From the NCBI RefSeq assembly GCF_000385565.1, contig NC_021169.1:186001-250000 (forward strand): a stretch of DNA of 64,000 nucleotides. Direction: 5' to 3'. Positions 10,714 to 19,404 of the stretch are shown piece after piece (the stretch's first letter is position 1; each line of letters begins with the position of its first letter). The translations under genes and the position numbers were made by a program. This DNA comes from Archaeoglobus sulfaticallidus PM70-1 (lineage in GTDB: Archaea > Halobacteriota > Archaeoglobi > Archaeoglobales > Archaeoglobaceae). Below the pieces are notes generated by a model, which was given only the letters and a program-made list of their open reading frames with translations, was not told the DNA's origin and searched no databases.

Positions 10714-11691
10714 TTAAACAACTCTAATGATCTCCTCCAGGCTCTCCTTTCTAATTTCAATTCCAGCATCTTTCAGATAGCTTATAACCATATCCATATC
10801 CAATTCAGGGTTGAACCTGTAATTCTTCAGAGATTCGATAAGGATTTCTTTGTCCATATCCTCAAAACCAAGAATCCCCGATACAACATCCATATCCAGA
10901 CTCCCGTCAAATTTCCAGTAATGATCAATGAACTCATTGAAAAGGTCCTTATTCAACCTGTACGAATCTGTATTGACCGCGAGAGTGCAGCACAGAAAAT
11001 CGCCCAAGCACTCATTGAAGTACTCAACATCATATCCTTTCTTTGCCAGAATTGTGAGATATGGTTCCCATATCGCTATACCATCGATCTGACATTTTTC
11101 AAAGCTCTCGATCATCTTCTCAGGAGATTTGAAATAGATTACCCTGCCAGAAATATCCTTTTTGTCCATGTATCTCCTCAAATTTCTGTCCATCGTTGAC
11201 ATTTCTGATGCACCAAATATCGCGTTTCTCAAAGCTTTAATCGCTATTCCACTTCCATTCTGTGCTATTGCCGAAACTATCCTGATGTTCTTCATCAGTA
11301 TTCCCATGAGAACCTGGGTCAGTAAAGGACTTCCAGCCAGATCCACCCTTCCCTGACTCAAAGCCTTCGTTAGCTCTATTGCATCATCAAACACCCTGAC
11401 TATCATCCCGCAATCCAGTGCGGATTTTATCAGGTAAGCATACTCAGTGGATTTCAGCACGCCAACTCTCAGAATACCCTCAACAGGGTTGGGATACATC
11501 TTAACACTCCAGACCCTGTAGGATCTGGATGATACCTGCTCTCTGACTATCTTCCTTTTAGATTCAAGATTGCTTAGAATTTCAGAGACCGTAGATTTAG
11601 AGAGGTCGAGAATAGATGGTATCTCGCTCTGAAGTATTCCCTTCTCACCAACCTCCTCAAGAAGCCTTATTATCCTCTCTTCTGCAAGCAC
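10714..11691 (-). CDS. HTH regulator fused to a substrate-binding-protein-like domain
   Basis: The first about 65 residues form a winged helix (SEIPSILDLSKSTVSEILSNLE). The remaining about 260 resemble the NMT1/TauA type of periplasmic binding protein, here without a signal peptide: GILRVGVLKSTEYAYL, then GRVDLAGSPLLTQVLMG and IDGIAIWEPYLTILAKKG, with the WEPY motif of nitrate/sulfonate/thiamine-precursor binders. It is thus probably a cytoplasmic one-component regulator whose ligand domain derives from a transport receptor. The start is GTG. It converges on pyrE (3-bp gap). The ligand and the target genes are unknown. Confidence 0.7.
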   Translation of the reverse strand: MLAEERIIRLLEEVGEKGILQSEIPSILDLSKSTVSEILSNLESKRKIVREQVSSRSYRVWSVKMYPNPVEGILRVGVLKSTEYAYLIKSALDCGMIVRVFDDAIELTKALSQGRVDLAGSPLLTQVLMGILMKNIRIVSAIAQNGSGIAIKALRNAIFGASEMSTMDRNLRRYMDKKDISGRVIYFKSPEKMIESFEKCQIDGIAIWEPYLTILAKKGYDVEYFNECLGDFLCCTLAVNTDSYRLNKDLFNEFIDHYWKFDGSLDMDVVSGILGFEDMDKEILIESLKNYRFNPELDMDMVISYLKDAGIEIRKESLEEIIRVV

Positions 11692-11721
11692 AGTTCATAG
11701 TTGTATCAGGCATAGATAAAG

Positions 11722-12327
11722 CTATGCTTCAACAGCAATCGTCCTGCCAGCCTTAATCTTCTCTCCCTCTTTAACAACAAAGGCATAACCATCAGGAATC
11801 TCCAGAACAACTCTCGACCCAAACTTTATGATCCCTATTTTCTGACCTTTCTCCACAAAATCCCCCTCTTTGACATAGCAGTTTATCCTCCTCGCAAAAA
11901 ACCCAGCAATCTGAATAACCCTGAACAAACCTTTCTCATTCCTTATAAATATCTCATTCCTCTCGCTGAAGTCGTTTCTCCTGTAGGCGGGGATAAAACT
12001 CCCCTTTTTATAAACTACCTTCTCCACAACCCCGCTTACTGGAGCCCGATTAACATGGCAATCAAAAGGACTCATGAAGATCTCTATCCTCCTCTCTCCA
12101 ACAAAATCCACCCTGCCATCAGCCGGAGATACAATCCCTTCACCGATATCCCTCGGTGGATCCCGAAAAAATAAGAGTGTGAAAAGCAACGAAAACAAAG
12201 ATAGTATAATAAGAAAAACGAGATGGTCTGAGTTCAAAATGAAATTGATGAGAAACAGGACTGTTATCATGGTTATTTCTGCATATATGAGCCTCAATCC
12301 GCTCCTGTCTATCACACCAACCACCAA
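11722..12327 (-). CDS. asd: archaetidylserine decarboxylase
   Basis: The 201-residue protein belongs to the short phosphatidylserine decarboxylase-related family that converts archaetidylserine to archaetidylethanolamine. Two hydrophobic segments at about 16-54 anchor it. The motif VSPADGRV and the self-cleavage site FGSR (S171 would become the pyruvoyl group) are clear; bacterial enzymes have LGST there. The start codon is uncertain: TTG at 12327 lies 2 nt after the archaeosortase stop, with GTG alternatives just downstream. It is coupled to the upstream archaeosortase gene. Confidence 0.88.
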   Translation of the reverse strand: MVVGVIDRSGLRLIYAEITMITVLFLINFILNSDHLVFLIILSLFSLLFTLLFFRDPPRDIGEGIVSPADGRVDFVGERRIEIFMSPFDCHVNRAPVSGVVEKVVYKKGSFIPAYRRNDFSERNEIFIRNEKGLFRVIQIAGFFARRINCYVKEGDFVEKGQKIGIIKFGSRVVLEIPDGYAFVVKEGEKIKAGRTIAVEA

Positions 12328-12329
12328 AA

Positions 12330-13109
12330 TTAGTCTGATTTCTTCATGAACCTTAAATATTTCTCCTCAAGAATATCCTTCAAATCATATATCAGATCTG
12401 CAAGCTCCGGCAGTATTCGAAAGACGGTTAGCGAGATCAGGATTAAAGCCAGAGTTGCGAGAATCTTGGAAATTATGTGATGGGCTATGTAAAAACTATT
12501 CTCACCAAACCAGGAGTAGCCAAAGCTGACGGTTATGAAAACATTCCTCAAAAGGTTGAGTACATATATCACCGGTACGGAAACCATGAACGCCTTCAGT
12601 TTTCTGCTCCAGTCTGCCCTCATTCCAAGTGTAGCCCCAGCAAAAAGGGCTATACTCTCTATTCCGGTGCATGCGAGAATTATCTCAACGCACTTGCCGT
12701 TAAGATAGAGAATCCTGTCGCCGTACATCTGAATGTTGTAGCCAAGAAAGTTGGCGAGCATAACAGTCAGTTGAGCAGTTTTGGATATTAGAAAATCTCC
12801 AAGAAATCCATTCATCGCAAATGGGAAGTAAAATATGGCTGAAAGGGCTGAAAATGCACTCAAATTCAGAAAGGTATTCAGCCTGCTGACATCCCTTTCA
12901 GCGATTATGGCTATTCCAATTAATGTAAAAAGTATGAACGCTGAAACTATTATCACGGAGTTGAAATAATCTCCTATGTCAAGATAATACGGCAGCTTCG
13001 TTATCCAGCCAAAGCCAAACAGTATCCATGAAAAACCGCCGATAATGCTGTTTTTTGATATAACGAATGCGAACATCAGGGCTGCTGAGATTACAATGAT
13101 AAAATCCAT
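12330..13109 (-). CDS. artA: archaeosortase family transpeptidase
   Basis: The 259-residue multispanning membrane protein has the exosortase/archaeosortase signature: catalytic C147 in LACTGIES, Arg188 in NLLRN, and a following His pair (AHHI, 210-211) near the third catalytic position. Such enzymes cut a C-terminal sorting tripartite tail and attach surface proteins to membrane lipid. It sits directly upstream of the archaetidylserine decarboxylase gene, paralleling the ArtA-PssA-PssD functional link shown in haloarchaea. No substrate with a PGF- or similar C-terminal tail is seen in this window. The subfamily (ArtA versus others) is unproven. Confidence 0.82.
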   Translation of the reverse strand: MDFIIVISAALMFAFVISKNSIIGGFSWILFGFGWITKLPYYLDIGDYFNSVIIVSAFILFTLIGIAIIAERDVSRLNTFLNLSAFSALSAIFYFPFAMNGFLGDFLISKTAQLTVMLANFLGYNIQMYGDRILYLNGKCVEIILACTGIESIALFAGATLGMRADWSRKLKAFMVSVPVIYVLNLLRNVFITVSFGYSWFGENSFYIAHHIISKILATLALILISLTVFRILPELADLIYDLKDILEEKYLRFMKKSD

Positions 13110-13153
13110 GAAGCAAAAAGATTTAACTCAGATACTTAAACAATTCGTTTGTA

Positions 13154-13795
13154 ATGTTCGATTTACATATCCACTCAAACTACTCCGACGGAAGTTCTCC
13201 AATAAGAGATATTGCAAAAAAGGCAAAGGAGAGGAATCTGAAGGTTATTGCAATTGCGGATCACTCTATGGAGCATAAATTTGGACTGGACGAGGCTAAG
13301 GCTGTTAAAAGACAATTAGAGATAGAAAAGTACTCCTCAGCCTACAACATTGAGATACTGTCTGCCGTTGAATGCGGAATTCTTGCCGATGGGGAAATCA
13401 TGATTCCAGATTTTGACTTTGACATAATCCTCGCCTCAATACACGCAAACATAAGCTTTAAGGAATACAATCTGAGGGTAAGGAAGTGCATTGAAAAATA
13501 TGATGTCGATGTAATAGCCCATCTGTATTCCGAGATGTTCCATCCATTCGATTTTCAATTGAACGACTGTGTGGAGGATGCGTTAGACCTCATAGACTTC
13601 ATAAAGGACAATGATGTTGCTATCGAACTGAATACAGCCCATAACTCCCCTCCAGATGAGATTCTACTGCGCTGCAGGAGAATAAAATACTCTATCGGCA
13701 GTGACGCTCACTCCCTAGCAAGAATTGGTGATGTCAGAGAAGGTTTTAAAAAGGCCAAGACCATTGTAAAGGACGGGAGGTTCATAATTGAGTGA
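13154..13795 (+). CDS. PHP-domain phosphoesterase
   Basis: The 213-residue protein has PHP-domain metal motifs: DLHIHSNYSDGS (H5, H7), ADHS, and a late DAHS. PHP proteins include histidinol phosphatase, RNase-P-associated and nucleotide phosphoesterases. This short form resembles archaeal PHP proteins annotated as histidinol phosphatase-like or RNase P protein component 3-related; the gene context with Nudix and TFS does not decide. The ATG lies about 44 bp from the divergent archaeosortase start. Confidence 0.78.
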   Translation: MFDLHIHSNYSDGSSPIRDIAKKAKERNLKVIAIADHSMEHKFGLDEAKAVKRQLEIEKYSSAYNIEILSAVECGILADGEIMIPDFDFDIILASIHANISFKEYNLRVRKCIEKYDVDVIAHLYSEMFHPFDFQLNDCVEDALDLIDFIKDNDVAIELNTAHNSPPDEILLRCRRIKYSIGSDAHSLARIGDVREGFKKAKTIVKDGRFIIE

Positions 13796-14201
13796 ATGCA
13801 TAGTTCTCACAGTAGATGCGATAGTGCCCTACAGGGGCGGAATCGTTTTAATAAGAAGAAAGAACGAACCGTTTAAGGGATACTATGCCCTTCCCGGTGG
13901 GATAGTCGAGTACGGGGAGAGTGTGGAGTCTGCTGTGTTGAGAGAGCTTAAGGAAGAGACCGGACTTGATGGGAAGATTTATAAGCTGGTCGGTGTATAT
14001 TCAGATCCTAATCGAGATCCAAGAGGTCATTTCGTGTCAGTGTGTTTTATTGTGAAGGGCAAGGGCAGGCTCAAGGCCGGAAGTGATGCCAGAGAAGTTG
14101 GAGTTTTTTCGCTTGATGAGCTTCCCGAGCTTGCCTTTGATCACAAAAAGATGATAGACTCAGCAAGGGGTGATTTAGTTGGAATTCTGTCCAAAATGTA
14201 A
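13788..14201 (+). CDS. Nudix hydrolase, ADP-ribose pyrophosphatase type
   Basis: The 137-residue protein has a full Nudix box beginning GGIVEYGESVESAVLRELKE and ending ETGL (about residues 37-60). It hydrolyses nucleoside diphosphate derivatives; archaeal members of this size are often ADP-ribose pyrophosphatases, but the substrate is not certain. The start is TTG at 13788, overlapping the PHP gene by 8 nt, with GGGAGG seven nt upstream deciding the start. The 3' end overlaps the TFS gene. Confidence 0.88.
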   Translation: MSECIVLTVDAIVPYRGGIVLIRRKNEPFKGYYALPGGIVEYGESVESAVLRELKEETGLDGKIYKLVGVYSDPNRDPRGHFVSVCFIVKGKGRLKAGSDAREVGVFSLDELPELAFDHKKMIDSARGDLVGILSKM

Positions 14202-14487
14202 GAGCATAATGATATACTACCAGAACAAAGCTGTTTGCAGGAAATGCGGGTATGAAAAAGAAGTTGGAGAGAAGAGCGTTGTGCTCGTTACGAAAACAAA
14301 CAGAGAGGATGTTCCGGTTATAGAGGGGGAGAACATCAAAACGCTCCCGACAACAACTGCCATCTGCCCGGAATGCGGGAACAGAGAGGCATACTGGTGG
14401 TTAAGGCAGTTGAGGGCTGCTGATGAGAGCGAGGTAAGATTCTTCAGATGCACGAAATGTGGAAAGACCTGGAGAGAGTACGATTAA
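14179..14487 (+). CDS. tfs: transcription elongation factor TFS
   Basis: The 102-residue protein has two zinc ribbons. The N-terminal one uses C4/C7 and C20/C23. The C-terminal ribbon starts ICPECGN and ends RCTKCGKTW, with the acidic hairpin RAADES that enters the RNA polymerase funnel and promotes transcript cleavage. The start is TTG (MEFCPKCKS), 23 nt inside the end of the Nudix gene, with GGGGTGA upstream. TFS rescues arrested RNA polymerase. Its end overlaps the convergent tmk gene by 4 nt. Confidence 0.94.
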   Translation: MEFCPKCKSIMIYYQNKAVCRKCGYEKEVGEKSVVLVTKTNREDVPVIEGENIKTLPTTTAICPECGNREAYWWLRQLRAADESEVRFFRCTKCGKTWREYD

Positions 14488-15098
14488 CTTACCTCCTCCT
14501 TTTTCTTCGATTTTCCTTTAGATAAATCAACCAGAACACGATCCAGAACGAGCGATCTTATCTCATCCTGATCCCTGTTAGCATCCACCACCAGTATATC
14601 AACATCCTCATCCTCAATCGACAGAAATATCTCCCTGACCCTGCTCAGATACTCCTTCCTCTCGAACTCATTTGGCTCATCTCTATTCTTTATCCTTTCC
14701 AGAGCTTTTTCTGGATTTAAATCCAGTATTATGAGCAGATCAGGCTTTGGAGCTATCTCCTCATTCATCCTTTTCAGCTCATCTGGATCAAAACCCAGTG
14801 CACCCTGATATGCAATGGTTGAGAAGTAATACCTGTCCATAATCACTATCTTGCCGCTCTCCAGAGCAGGAATTATGTTGTTTTTAACATCGTACTCCCT
14901 GTCCAGAAGGAAAAGTCTCAGTTCTTCCTCAGGTGAGAGCCTAGACTTATAAGACTCCTTTATCTTTTTCCCCCACTTGCTATCGGTTGGCTCTTTGAGC
15001 AGGATCGCATCATATCCAAGCTCTTTAAGCTTCTCAACCAGAAATCTGGCCAGAGAGGTCTTTCCCGAACCATCTATCCCCTCAATAGCGATAAGCAC
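14484..15098 (-). CDS. tmk: thymidylate kinase
   Basis: The product (204 residues from GTG at 15098) phosphorylates dTMP to dTDP. The P-loop GIDGSGKT is at the N-terminus, DRYYFSTIAYQG is the DRY motif, and a lysine-rich tail ends it. Upstream TTG codons at 15107 and 15113 could extend it, but the family starts just before IAIEGIDG, and the palindromic TATA-like ACTTTTAAAGT (about 15117-15128) is about 25 nt from 15098. A leaderless GTG is therefore likely. Confidence 0.92.
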   Translation of the reverse strand: MLIAIEGIDGSGKTSLARFLVEKLKELGYDAILLKEPTDSKWGKKIKESYKSRLSPEEELRLFLLDREYDVKNNIIPALESGKIVIMDRYYFSTIAYQGALGFDPDELKRMNEEIAPKPDLLIILDLNPEKALERIKNRDEPNEFERKEYLSRVREIFLSIEDEDVDILVVDANRDQDEIRSLVLDRVLVDLSKGKSKKKEEVS

Positions 15099-15138
15099 AG
15101 ATGTCAATAGCAACGAAACTTTAAAAGTTTTTCAATTG

Positions 15139-15160
15139 CACGGTTTTAGCACGGTTTTAG
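15139..15160. repeat. tandem 11-bp direct repeat
   Basis: CACGGTTTTAG occurs twice in direct succession between tmk and the ABC transporter operon, upstream of the latter's promoter. It could be a paired binding site for a regulator of the transporter or a small replication-slippage product. Confidence 0.5.
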
Positions 15161-15185
15161 CAAGAAAAATAATCGAGAAATCAAA

Positions 15186-15199
15186 AAATTTATTATTAA
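15186..15199 (+). promoter_or_regulatory. promoter of the branched-chain amino-acid-type ABC operon
   Basis: AAATTTATTATTAA (approximately 15187-15200) is a TATA-like element centred about 29 nt before the ATG at 15222. This fits a leaderless or nearly leaderless operon mRNA. The 11-bp tandem repeat lies some 30 nt upstream. Confidence 0.4.
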
Positions 15200-15221
15200 T
15201 AACAGTCATAAAAGCTAAAAT

Positions 15222-16415
15222 ATGAAGTTTAGATTGTTGTTGCTGATCAGTTTACTGATCCCTGTTCTGGTTATTGGCTGCACAGAAGAGAAGGCTCCAA
15301 CCAAGACTCCAACTCCTGTTCCAGCTAATGTCCTGAAGATTGGCGTTCTAATTCCCAAAACCGGCAAGTTCCAGACTTCCGGAGTGGTGATGGAGAATTC
15401 AGCCAGGCTCGCAAAGAAGCATATCGAAGAGGAAATGGGAATAAAGGTTGAGCTTGTTTTCGCCGATTGTGGCGATTCTGCAGAAAAAACGAAGTCAGCA
15501 TTTCTCGAGCTGTCCGATAGCGTTCTGGCAGTTGTCGGAGCGTATTCAAGCACACAGGCAATTGCAGCAGCAGATACTGCAATGGAAACGAAAACCCCGT
15601 ATATCGTGAGCGTAGCTTCAGCCGGAATTATCGAGCAGAAGGTGAATGAAGGAAATAGGTATGTTTTCAGAAATGCCTACAACACCACATACTGGGGCGA
15701 ACTTGCAGTTGAGTTCCTGAAGCTATCGAAGGCTGAGGGTTACTACTTCCAGGGCTTCCAGCCACTCAGCACATTCAATCAGGGAATGCTGAATGTCATA
15801 AAGAAGTACAAGGAACCCGTCGCTGTGAGCTACTATAACCCATCCGTAGATCCAAAGGATGTTCAGAAGAAGGCTGTCGAGGCTGCCAACGCTGTTGGCG
15901 AGCATGATGTTCTGATACTAGGAGATCCCGGAAGGCTATCGATATCATACCTCAAAGAATACAGACAGAACGGTGGAAAGGGAATAGTGTATTCAATCGG
16001 TGGAGTTCTGGCTCTGCCTCAAACGCTCAAAAATCTCGAGAGTGCAGAATACACTGCCTTCCAGTCCGCAGCACTTGACAAAATAAAGGTCACAGAGTAC
16101 ACCGAGAAGTACTTCGAGGACTACAGGAAGGAATTTGGCGAGGATGCCAACAACTACGCTGGAGTTCTGACATATGATGCCATCCTTATTCTCGCAAAGG
16201 CGTTTGAGAAGTCTGGAGACGATAAGGAGATGCTCATAAAGGTGCTGGAGGAGGGAGAGTTCACCGGAGCTTGCGGCGTGTACAAGTTCAACGAAAACCA
16301 TCAGGCATTGTGGGGAAGCGAGAAGCTGAAAGGCAAGATATCAGAATGGGTTGATGGTAGAGCTGTTGTTCTATACCCAGAGGAGTACAGGGAATCGGAT
16401 GTTGTATGGCCATAG
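15222..16415 (+). CDS. ABC transporter substrate-binding lipoprotein (LivJ/AmiC type)
   Basis: The 397-residue protein has a lipoprotein signal (hydrophobic residues 5-18, lipobox VIGC, C20), a Thr/Pro-rich linker, and the periplasmic-binding fold of the branched-chain amino acid/amide receptor family: LKIGVLIPKTGKF, VVGAYSSTQAIAAAD and NYAGVLTYDAILILAKA. It would capture ligand outside the membrane for the two permeases and two ATPases that follow. Branched-chain amino acids are the default guess, but amides, urea and aromatic acids are also bound by this family, so the ligand is open. Confidence 0.88.
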   Translation: MKFRLLLLISLLIPVLVIGCTEEKAPTKTPTPVPANVLKIGVLIPKTGKFQTSGVVMENSARLAKKHIEEEMGIKVELVFADCGDSAEKTKSAFLELSDSVLAVVGAYSSTQAIAAADTAMETKTPYIVSVASAGIIEQKVNEGNRYVFRNAYNTTYWGELAVEFLKLSKAEGYYFQGFQPLSTFNQGMLNVIKKYKEPVAVSYYNPSVDPKDVQKKAVEAANAVGEHDVLILGDPGRLSISYLKEYRQNGGKGIVYSIGGVLALPQTLKNLESAEYTAFQSAALDKIKVTEYTEKYFEDYRKEFGEDANNYAGVLTYDAILILAKAFEKSGDDKEMLIKVLEEGEFTGACGVYKFNENHQALWGSEKLKGKISEWVDGRAVVLYPEEYRESDVVWP

Positions 16416-17161
16416 GCTACGAGTTGTTCTCTTCCGCAATTTTTTTATCAATTTTTGCGACATGCATAAGCCTTAATTTCAGAATCTCAAAGTTCCTTAA
16501 CCTTGCCCTAGGTTCAGTTTATGCTTCGGGAGCATATATCTCATATCACCTGTACCATCTGTCTCAAACAGGATTCGGCTTTATTTCTTCGATAGCTTTG
16601 AGCATGTTAGCCGGAATCGTTCTTGGCGTGACCCTTTACATTTTGATTAAAAGAATTGGTAGCAGCATGCTCGAAGCCACAATTATCAGTCTGGGTTTTG
16701 GTATTGCAGTTGAGGAGATTCTCAGAATTACCCACTCCAGCGGATACTACCTCATAATAGAGGATCTGAATTATACAATCTTTGGAATCAGATTATGGGA
16801 GCTGTCCGAGATCATTCTCTTTATCCTAGTTTTCCTCTCGTTGGCACTGATTTATCTCTCAAAATTCGGAATAAGGGTTAAGTTCGTTGAAGATGATCCA
16901 TTGCTCGCAGAGATATATGGTGTTGATGTTGAAAAGTACTCTCTGATTTGCATAGCTCTAACCTCTTCAGCAATATGTGTGCTCGGAGCAATGTCATCGT
17001 TCTCACTCGCAGTCTCTCCATCGATAGGCTATCTCCCGCTGATGAGCGGGATCGTGATAGCCTCACTCGCATCGATATTCAGAAGCGTCGGGATCATGCA
17101 TTACATCAAGATAGCGATCATATCCATATCATACTCGATCCTGATGATGGTGATCTGGTGA
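16406..17161 (+). CDS. livH: ABC transporter permease, LivH type
   Basis: The 251-residue protein is very hydrophobic with about seven to eight membrane segments. FLNLALGSVYASGAYISYHL near residue 31 matches the LivH signature region (N-[LF]-A-x-G). Its start overlaps the end of the receptor gene by 10 nt. It pairs with the LivM-type permease just downstream to form the channel. Confidence 0.85.
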   Translation: MAIGYELFSSAIFLSIFATCISLNFRISKFLNLALGSVYASGAYISYHLYHLSQTGFGFISSIALSMLAGIVLGVTLYILIKRIGSSMLEATIISLGFGIAVEEILRITHSSGYYLIIEDLNYTIFGIRLWELSEIILFILVFLSLALIYLSKFGIRVKFVEDDPLLAEIYGVDVEKYSLICIALTSSAICVLGAMSSFSLAVSPSIGYLPLMSGIVIASLASIFRSVGIMHYIKIAIISISYSILMMVIW

Positions 17162-17165
17162 TCTG

Positions 17166-18083
17166 ATGGAAAAAGAATACTTCGAAAGAATCAGACTGGC
17201 AAGAAGGAAATCTGCTGCTCAGGCAGCATTACTCTCGCTTCTAGCCATCGCTCTGCTACTCCCATTCCACCTCAAGTGGCTGATCAACCTCGCAATCCTG
17301 TACTCCATACTAACTCTATCATGGGTCTTCATGGAAAGATATTCAGGAAGAATAAGCCTCGGACACACAATACCTTTCGGTCTGGCAGGGTACTTCTCCG
17401 CAATACTGAACTTCTACTTCGGAGATTTTTTCTACGCTGGATGGATTCCTGGATTCGTCGCATCATCCATAATTTTCTTCATTTTAATGGAAAAAACTGA
17501 GAGAACAGGTTTCGTCTTCATAACATTCATACTCGGTGTGCTCATCTGGATCATCTCACCACTGATAACAATAACAAAGAATGGCGAGATTTATGGCGGT
17601 GAAGAGGGTTTCTCGATGATCCACATCTCAAGGGATTGCATATACCTAACATCTCTGCTCATATTGCTCATGCTGTTTTCATTCATGAAATATTTTGAGA
17701 TCAGCCATTACGGACTGAGATTTAAGGCGTTCAGAGACAATGAGGATTCTGCCAGAGTGTTGGGCATCAGATCTCACAGGGTTAAAGCCGTAACCTCCCT
17801 GATATCAGCCTTTTTCGCATCGGTAGCGGGGAATCTGTATGTGCTGCACTTCAACCATGCAAGTCCGGAGCTTTTCTCAGTCCACCTCGCGATATTTCCG
17901 TTCATAGCAACCGTATTCTTCAGAGAGCCCATAACTGGTGCGATAGCGGGTAGCTTCATAATAGTCCTGCTCTCAGACTACCTGAACTCGATATTTCCCC
18001 AGTTCCATCTCATGCTGTACGCAATCATCCTGATCCTTTCTCCCAAAATCATGAACTGGAGGGAGAGGTTTGCTGAAGGTTAA
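17166..18083 (+). CDS. livM: ABC transporter permease, LivM type
   Basis: This 305-residue membrane protein has the LivM motif RISLGHTIPFGLAGYFSA and the conserved loop GLRFKAFRDNEDSARVLGI, a hallmark of the family's coupling region. It begins 4 bp after livH. About eight to nine hydrophobic segments are visible. It completes the transmembrane part of the importer. Confidence 0.87.
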   Translation: MEKEYFERIRLARRKSAAQAALLSLLAIALLLPFHLKWLINLAILYSILTLSWVFMERYSGRISLGHTIPFGLAGYFSAILNFYFGDFFYAGWIPGFVASSIIFFILMEKTERTGFVFITFILGVLIWIISPLITITKNGEIYGGEEGFSMIHISRDCIYLTSLLILLMLFSFMKYFEISHYGLRFKAFRDNEDSARVLGIRSHRVKAVTSLISAFFASVAGNLYVLHFNHASPELFSVHLAIFPFIATVFFREPITGAIAGSFIIVLLSDYLNSIFPQFHLMLYAIILILSPKIMNWRERFAEG

Positions 18084-18717
18084 GAATGTCTCCAAGCAAT
18101 TCGGAGATCTGGTTGTGCTGAGAGAGATCAATCTAGAAATTGACAGAGGAGAGGTTATTGGTATATTCGGGCCAAACGGATGTGGAAAATCAACACTCCT
18201 GAGAATAATTTCCGGATTTGAAAAGCCGAGTTGCGGGAAGATAATAATGGAGGGTAAGAACATCACGGGGTTCTCGGTAGAGAGAAGAGCGGAGATAGGA
18301 ATAAGCTACGCTTTCCAGATTCCCAAGCCCTTTGAAAGTTTAACCGTATTCGAGAATGTTCTGGCAGGCTTTCTGCTGAGGTATGATGAAAAAGAGGCCG
18401 CAAGAAAAGCTTCAGACTTGCTCAGAAAATTCGATATAGACCACATTTCAAACAGAAAAGCCACATATCTTTCACAGGGAGAGCTGAAACTGCTTGAATT
18501 ATGCAAAAGTGTTTCAACCGAGCCCGAACTCTTGCTGCTCGATGAGCCATTTTCAGCCTTGGATAGAGAAAACTCAAAGAATGTGATGAAGAAAGTCAGA
18601 CTAATGAGAGATGATGGCATAGCGATGCTGATAACCGCCCACAAGAAGAGAATTCTGGAGAGAATATCTGACAGGATTTTCTCGATTGAAAATGGGAGGT
18701 TGATTGTGGAGGGTTGA
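18070..18717 (+). CDS. livG: ABC transporter ATPase, LivG type
   Basis: The 215-residue ATPase has Walker A GPNGCGKST, the signature LSQGELKLLEL (variant of LSGGQ) and Walker B LLLLDEPFSAL. It is shorter than usual LivG (about 250), with a compact C-terminus. The start is TTG at 18070 with GGGAGAGG upstream, overlapping livM by 14 nt. It energises transport with the LivF-type partner. Confidence 0.87.
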   Translation: MLKVKNVSKQFGDLVVLREINLEIDRGEVIGIFGPNGCGKSTLLRIISGFEKPSCGKIIMEGKNITGFSVERRAEIGISYAFQIPKPFESLTVFENVLAGFLLRYDEKEAARKASDLLRKFDIDHISNRKATYLSQGELKLLELCKSVSTEPELLLLDEPFSALDRENSKNVMKKVRLMRDDGIAMLITAHKKRILERISDRIFSIENGRLIVEG

Positions 18718-18721
18718 AGAA

Positions 18722-19396
18722 GTGATGCTGGAAGCCAGAAAAGTTAGTGTTAAAGTCGGGATAAGAGATATAATACAGGATGTGGATTTTTTCATTAAAA
18801 GGGGAGAGATTAACTTACTAACAGGCCCAAACGGCAGTGGGAAATCGACCGTATTCAGGACGATGGCTGGCTTGGTAAAAGCTCATTCTGGATCAATATA
18901 TCTCGATGGAGTTGATATAACCGATTATCCACCACATCAGAGATACAGGATGGGGATAGTTCTGGCTCCAGAGAAGATGAGGGTTGCGGAGAATCTGACA
19001 GTTGAGGAGAACATAAGGATCGGTGGTGAGATTGAGAGAGTTTACGATTTATTCCCAAAGCTCAGGAGACTCAGAAACCATAAGGCAAAGAATCTGAGCG
19101 GTGGAGAGAGACAGATGGTTGTGTTCGGGAGGGCTATAGCCTCAAACCCGAAGTATCTTCTGCTTGACGAGCCTTTTCAGGGTCTTCATGGAGATGCTGG
19201 AGATATTGTACTGGAGGAGATCCAGCGAATTAAAAAGAGAGCTGGCATTGCAGTGATAAGTCATGAGAGGGTTGAAGATCTAATAGAGATCTCCAGCAGA
19301 ATCACACTGATGATCTCAGGAAAAGTTATACATAGTAGAGAGATAACCAGTTCAGATGAGGTTATAAAAAAGCTGAGGGAGTACCTTTTGATTTAG
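18722..19396 (+). CDS. livF: ABC transporter ATPase, LivF type
   Basis: The 224-residue ATPase has Walker A GPNGSGKST, signature LSGGERQMV and Walker B YLLLDEPFQGL. The start is GTG at 18722 or the adjacent ATG at 18725; GGAGGG sits properly upstream, whereas a longer frame from 18704 would overlap livG and lacks a site. It is the last gene of the five-gene importer. The following NOP5 gene begins only 8 bp later and may be read through. Confidence 0.88.
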   Translation: MMLEARKVSVKVGIRDIIQDVDFFIKRGEINLLTGPNGSGKSTVFRTMAGLVKAHSGSIYLDGVDITDYPPHQRYRMGIVLAPEKMRVAENLTVEENIRIGGEIERVYDLFPKLRRLRNHKAKNLSGGERQMVVFGRAIASNPKYLLLDEPFQGLHGDAGDIVLEEIQRIKKRAGIAVISHERVEDLIEISSRITLMISGKVIHSREITSSDEVIKKLREYLLI

Positions 19397-19404
19397 GTGA
19401 GGTT

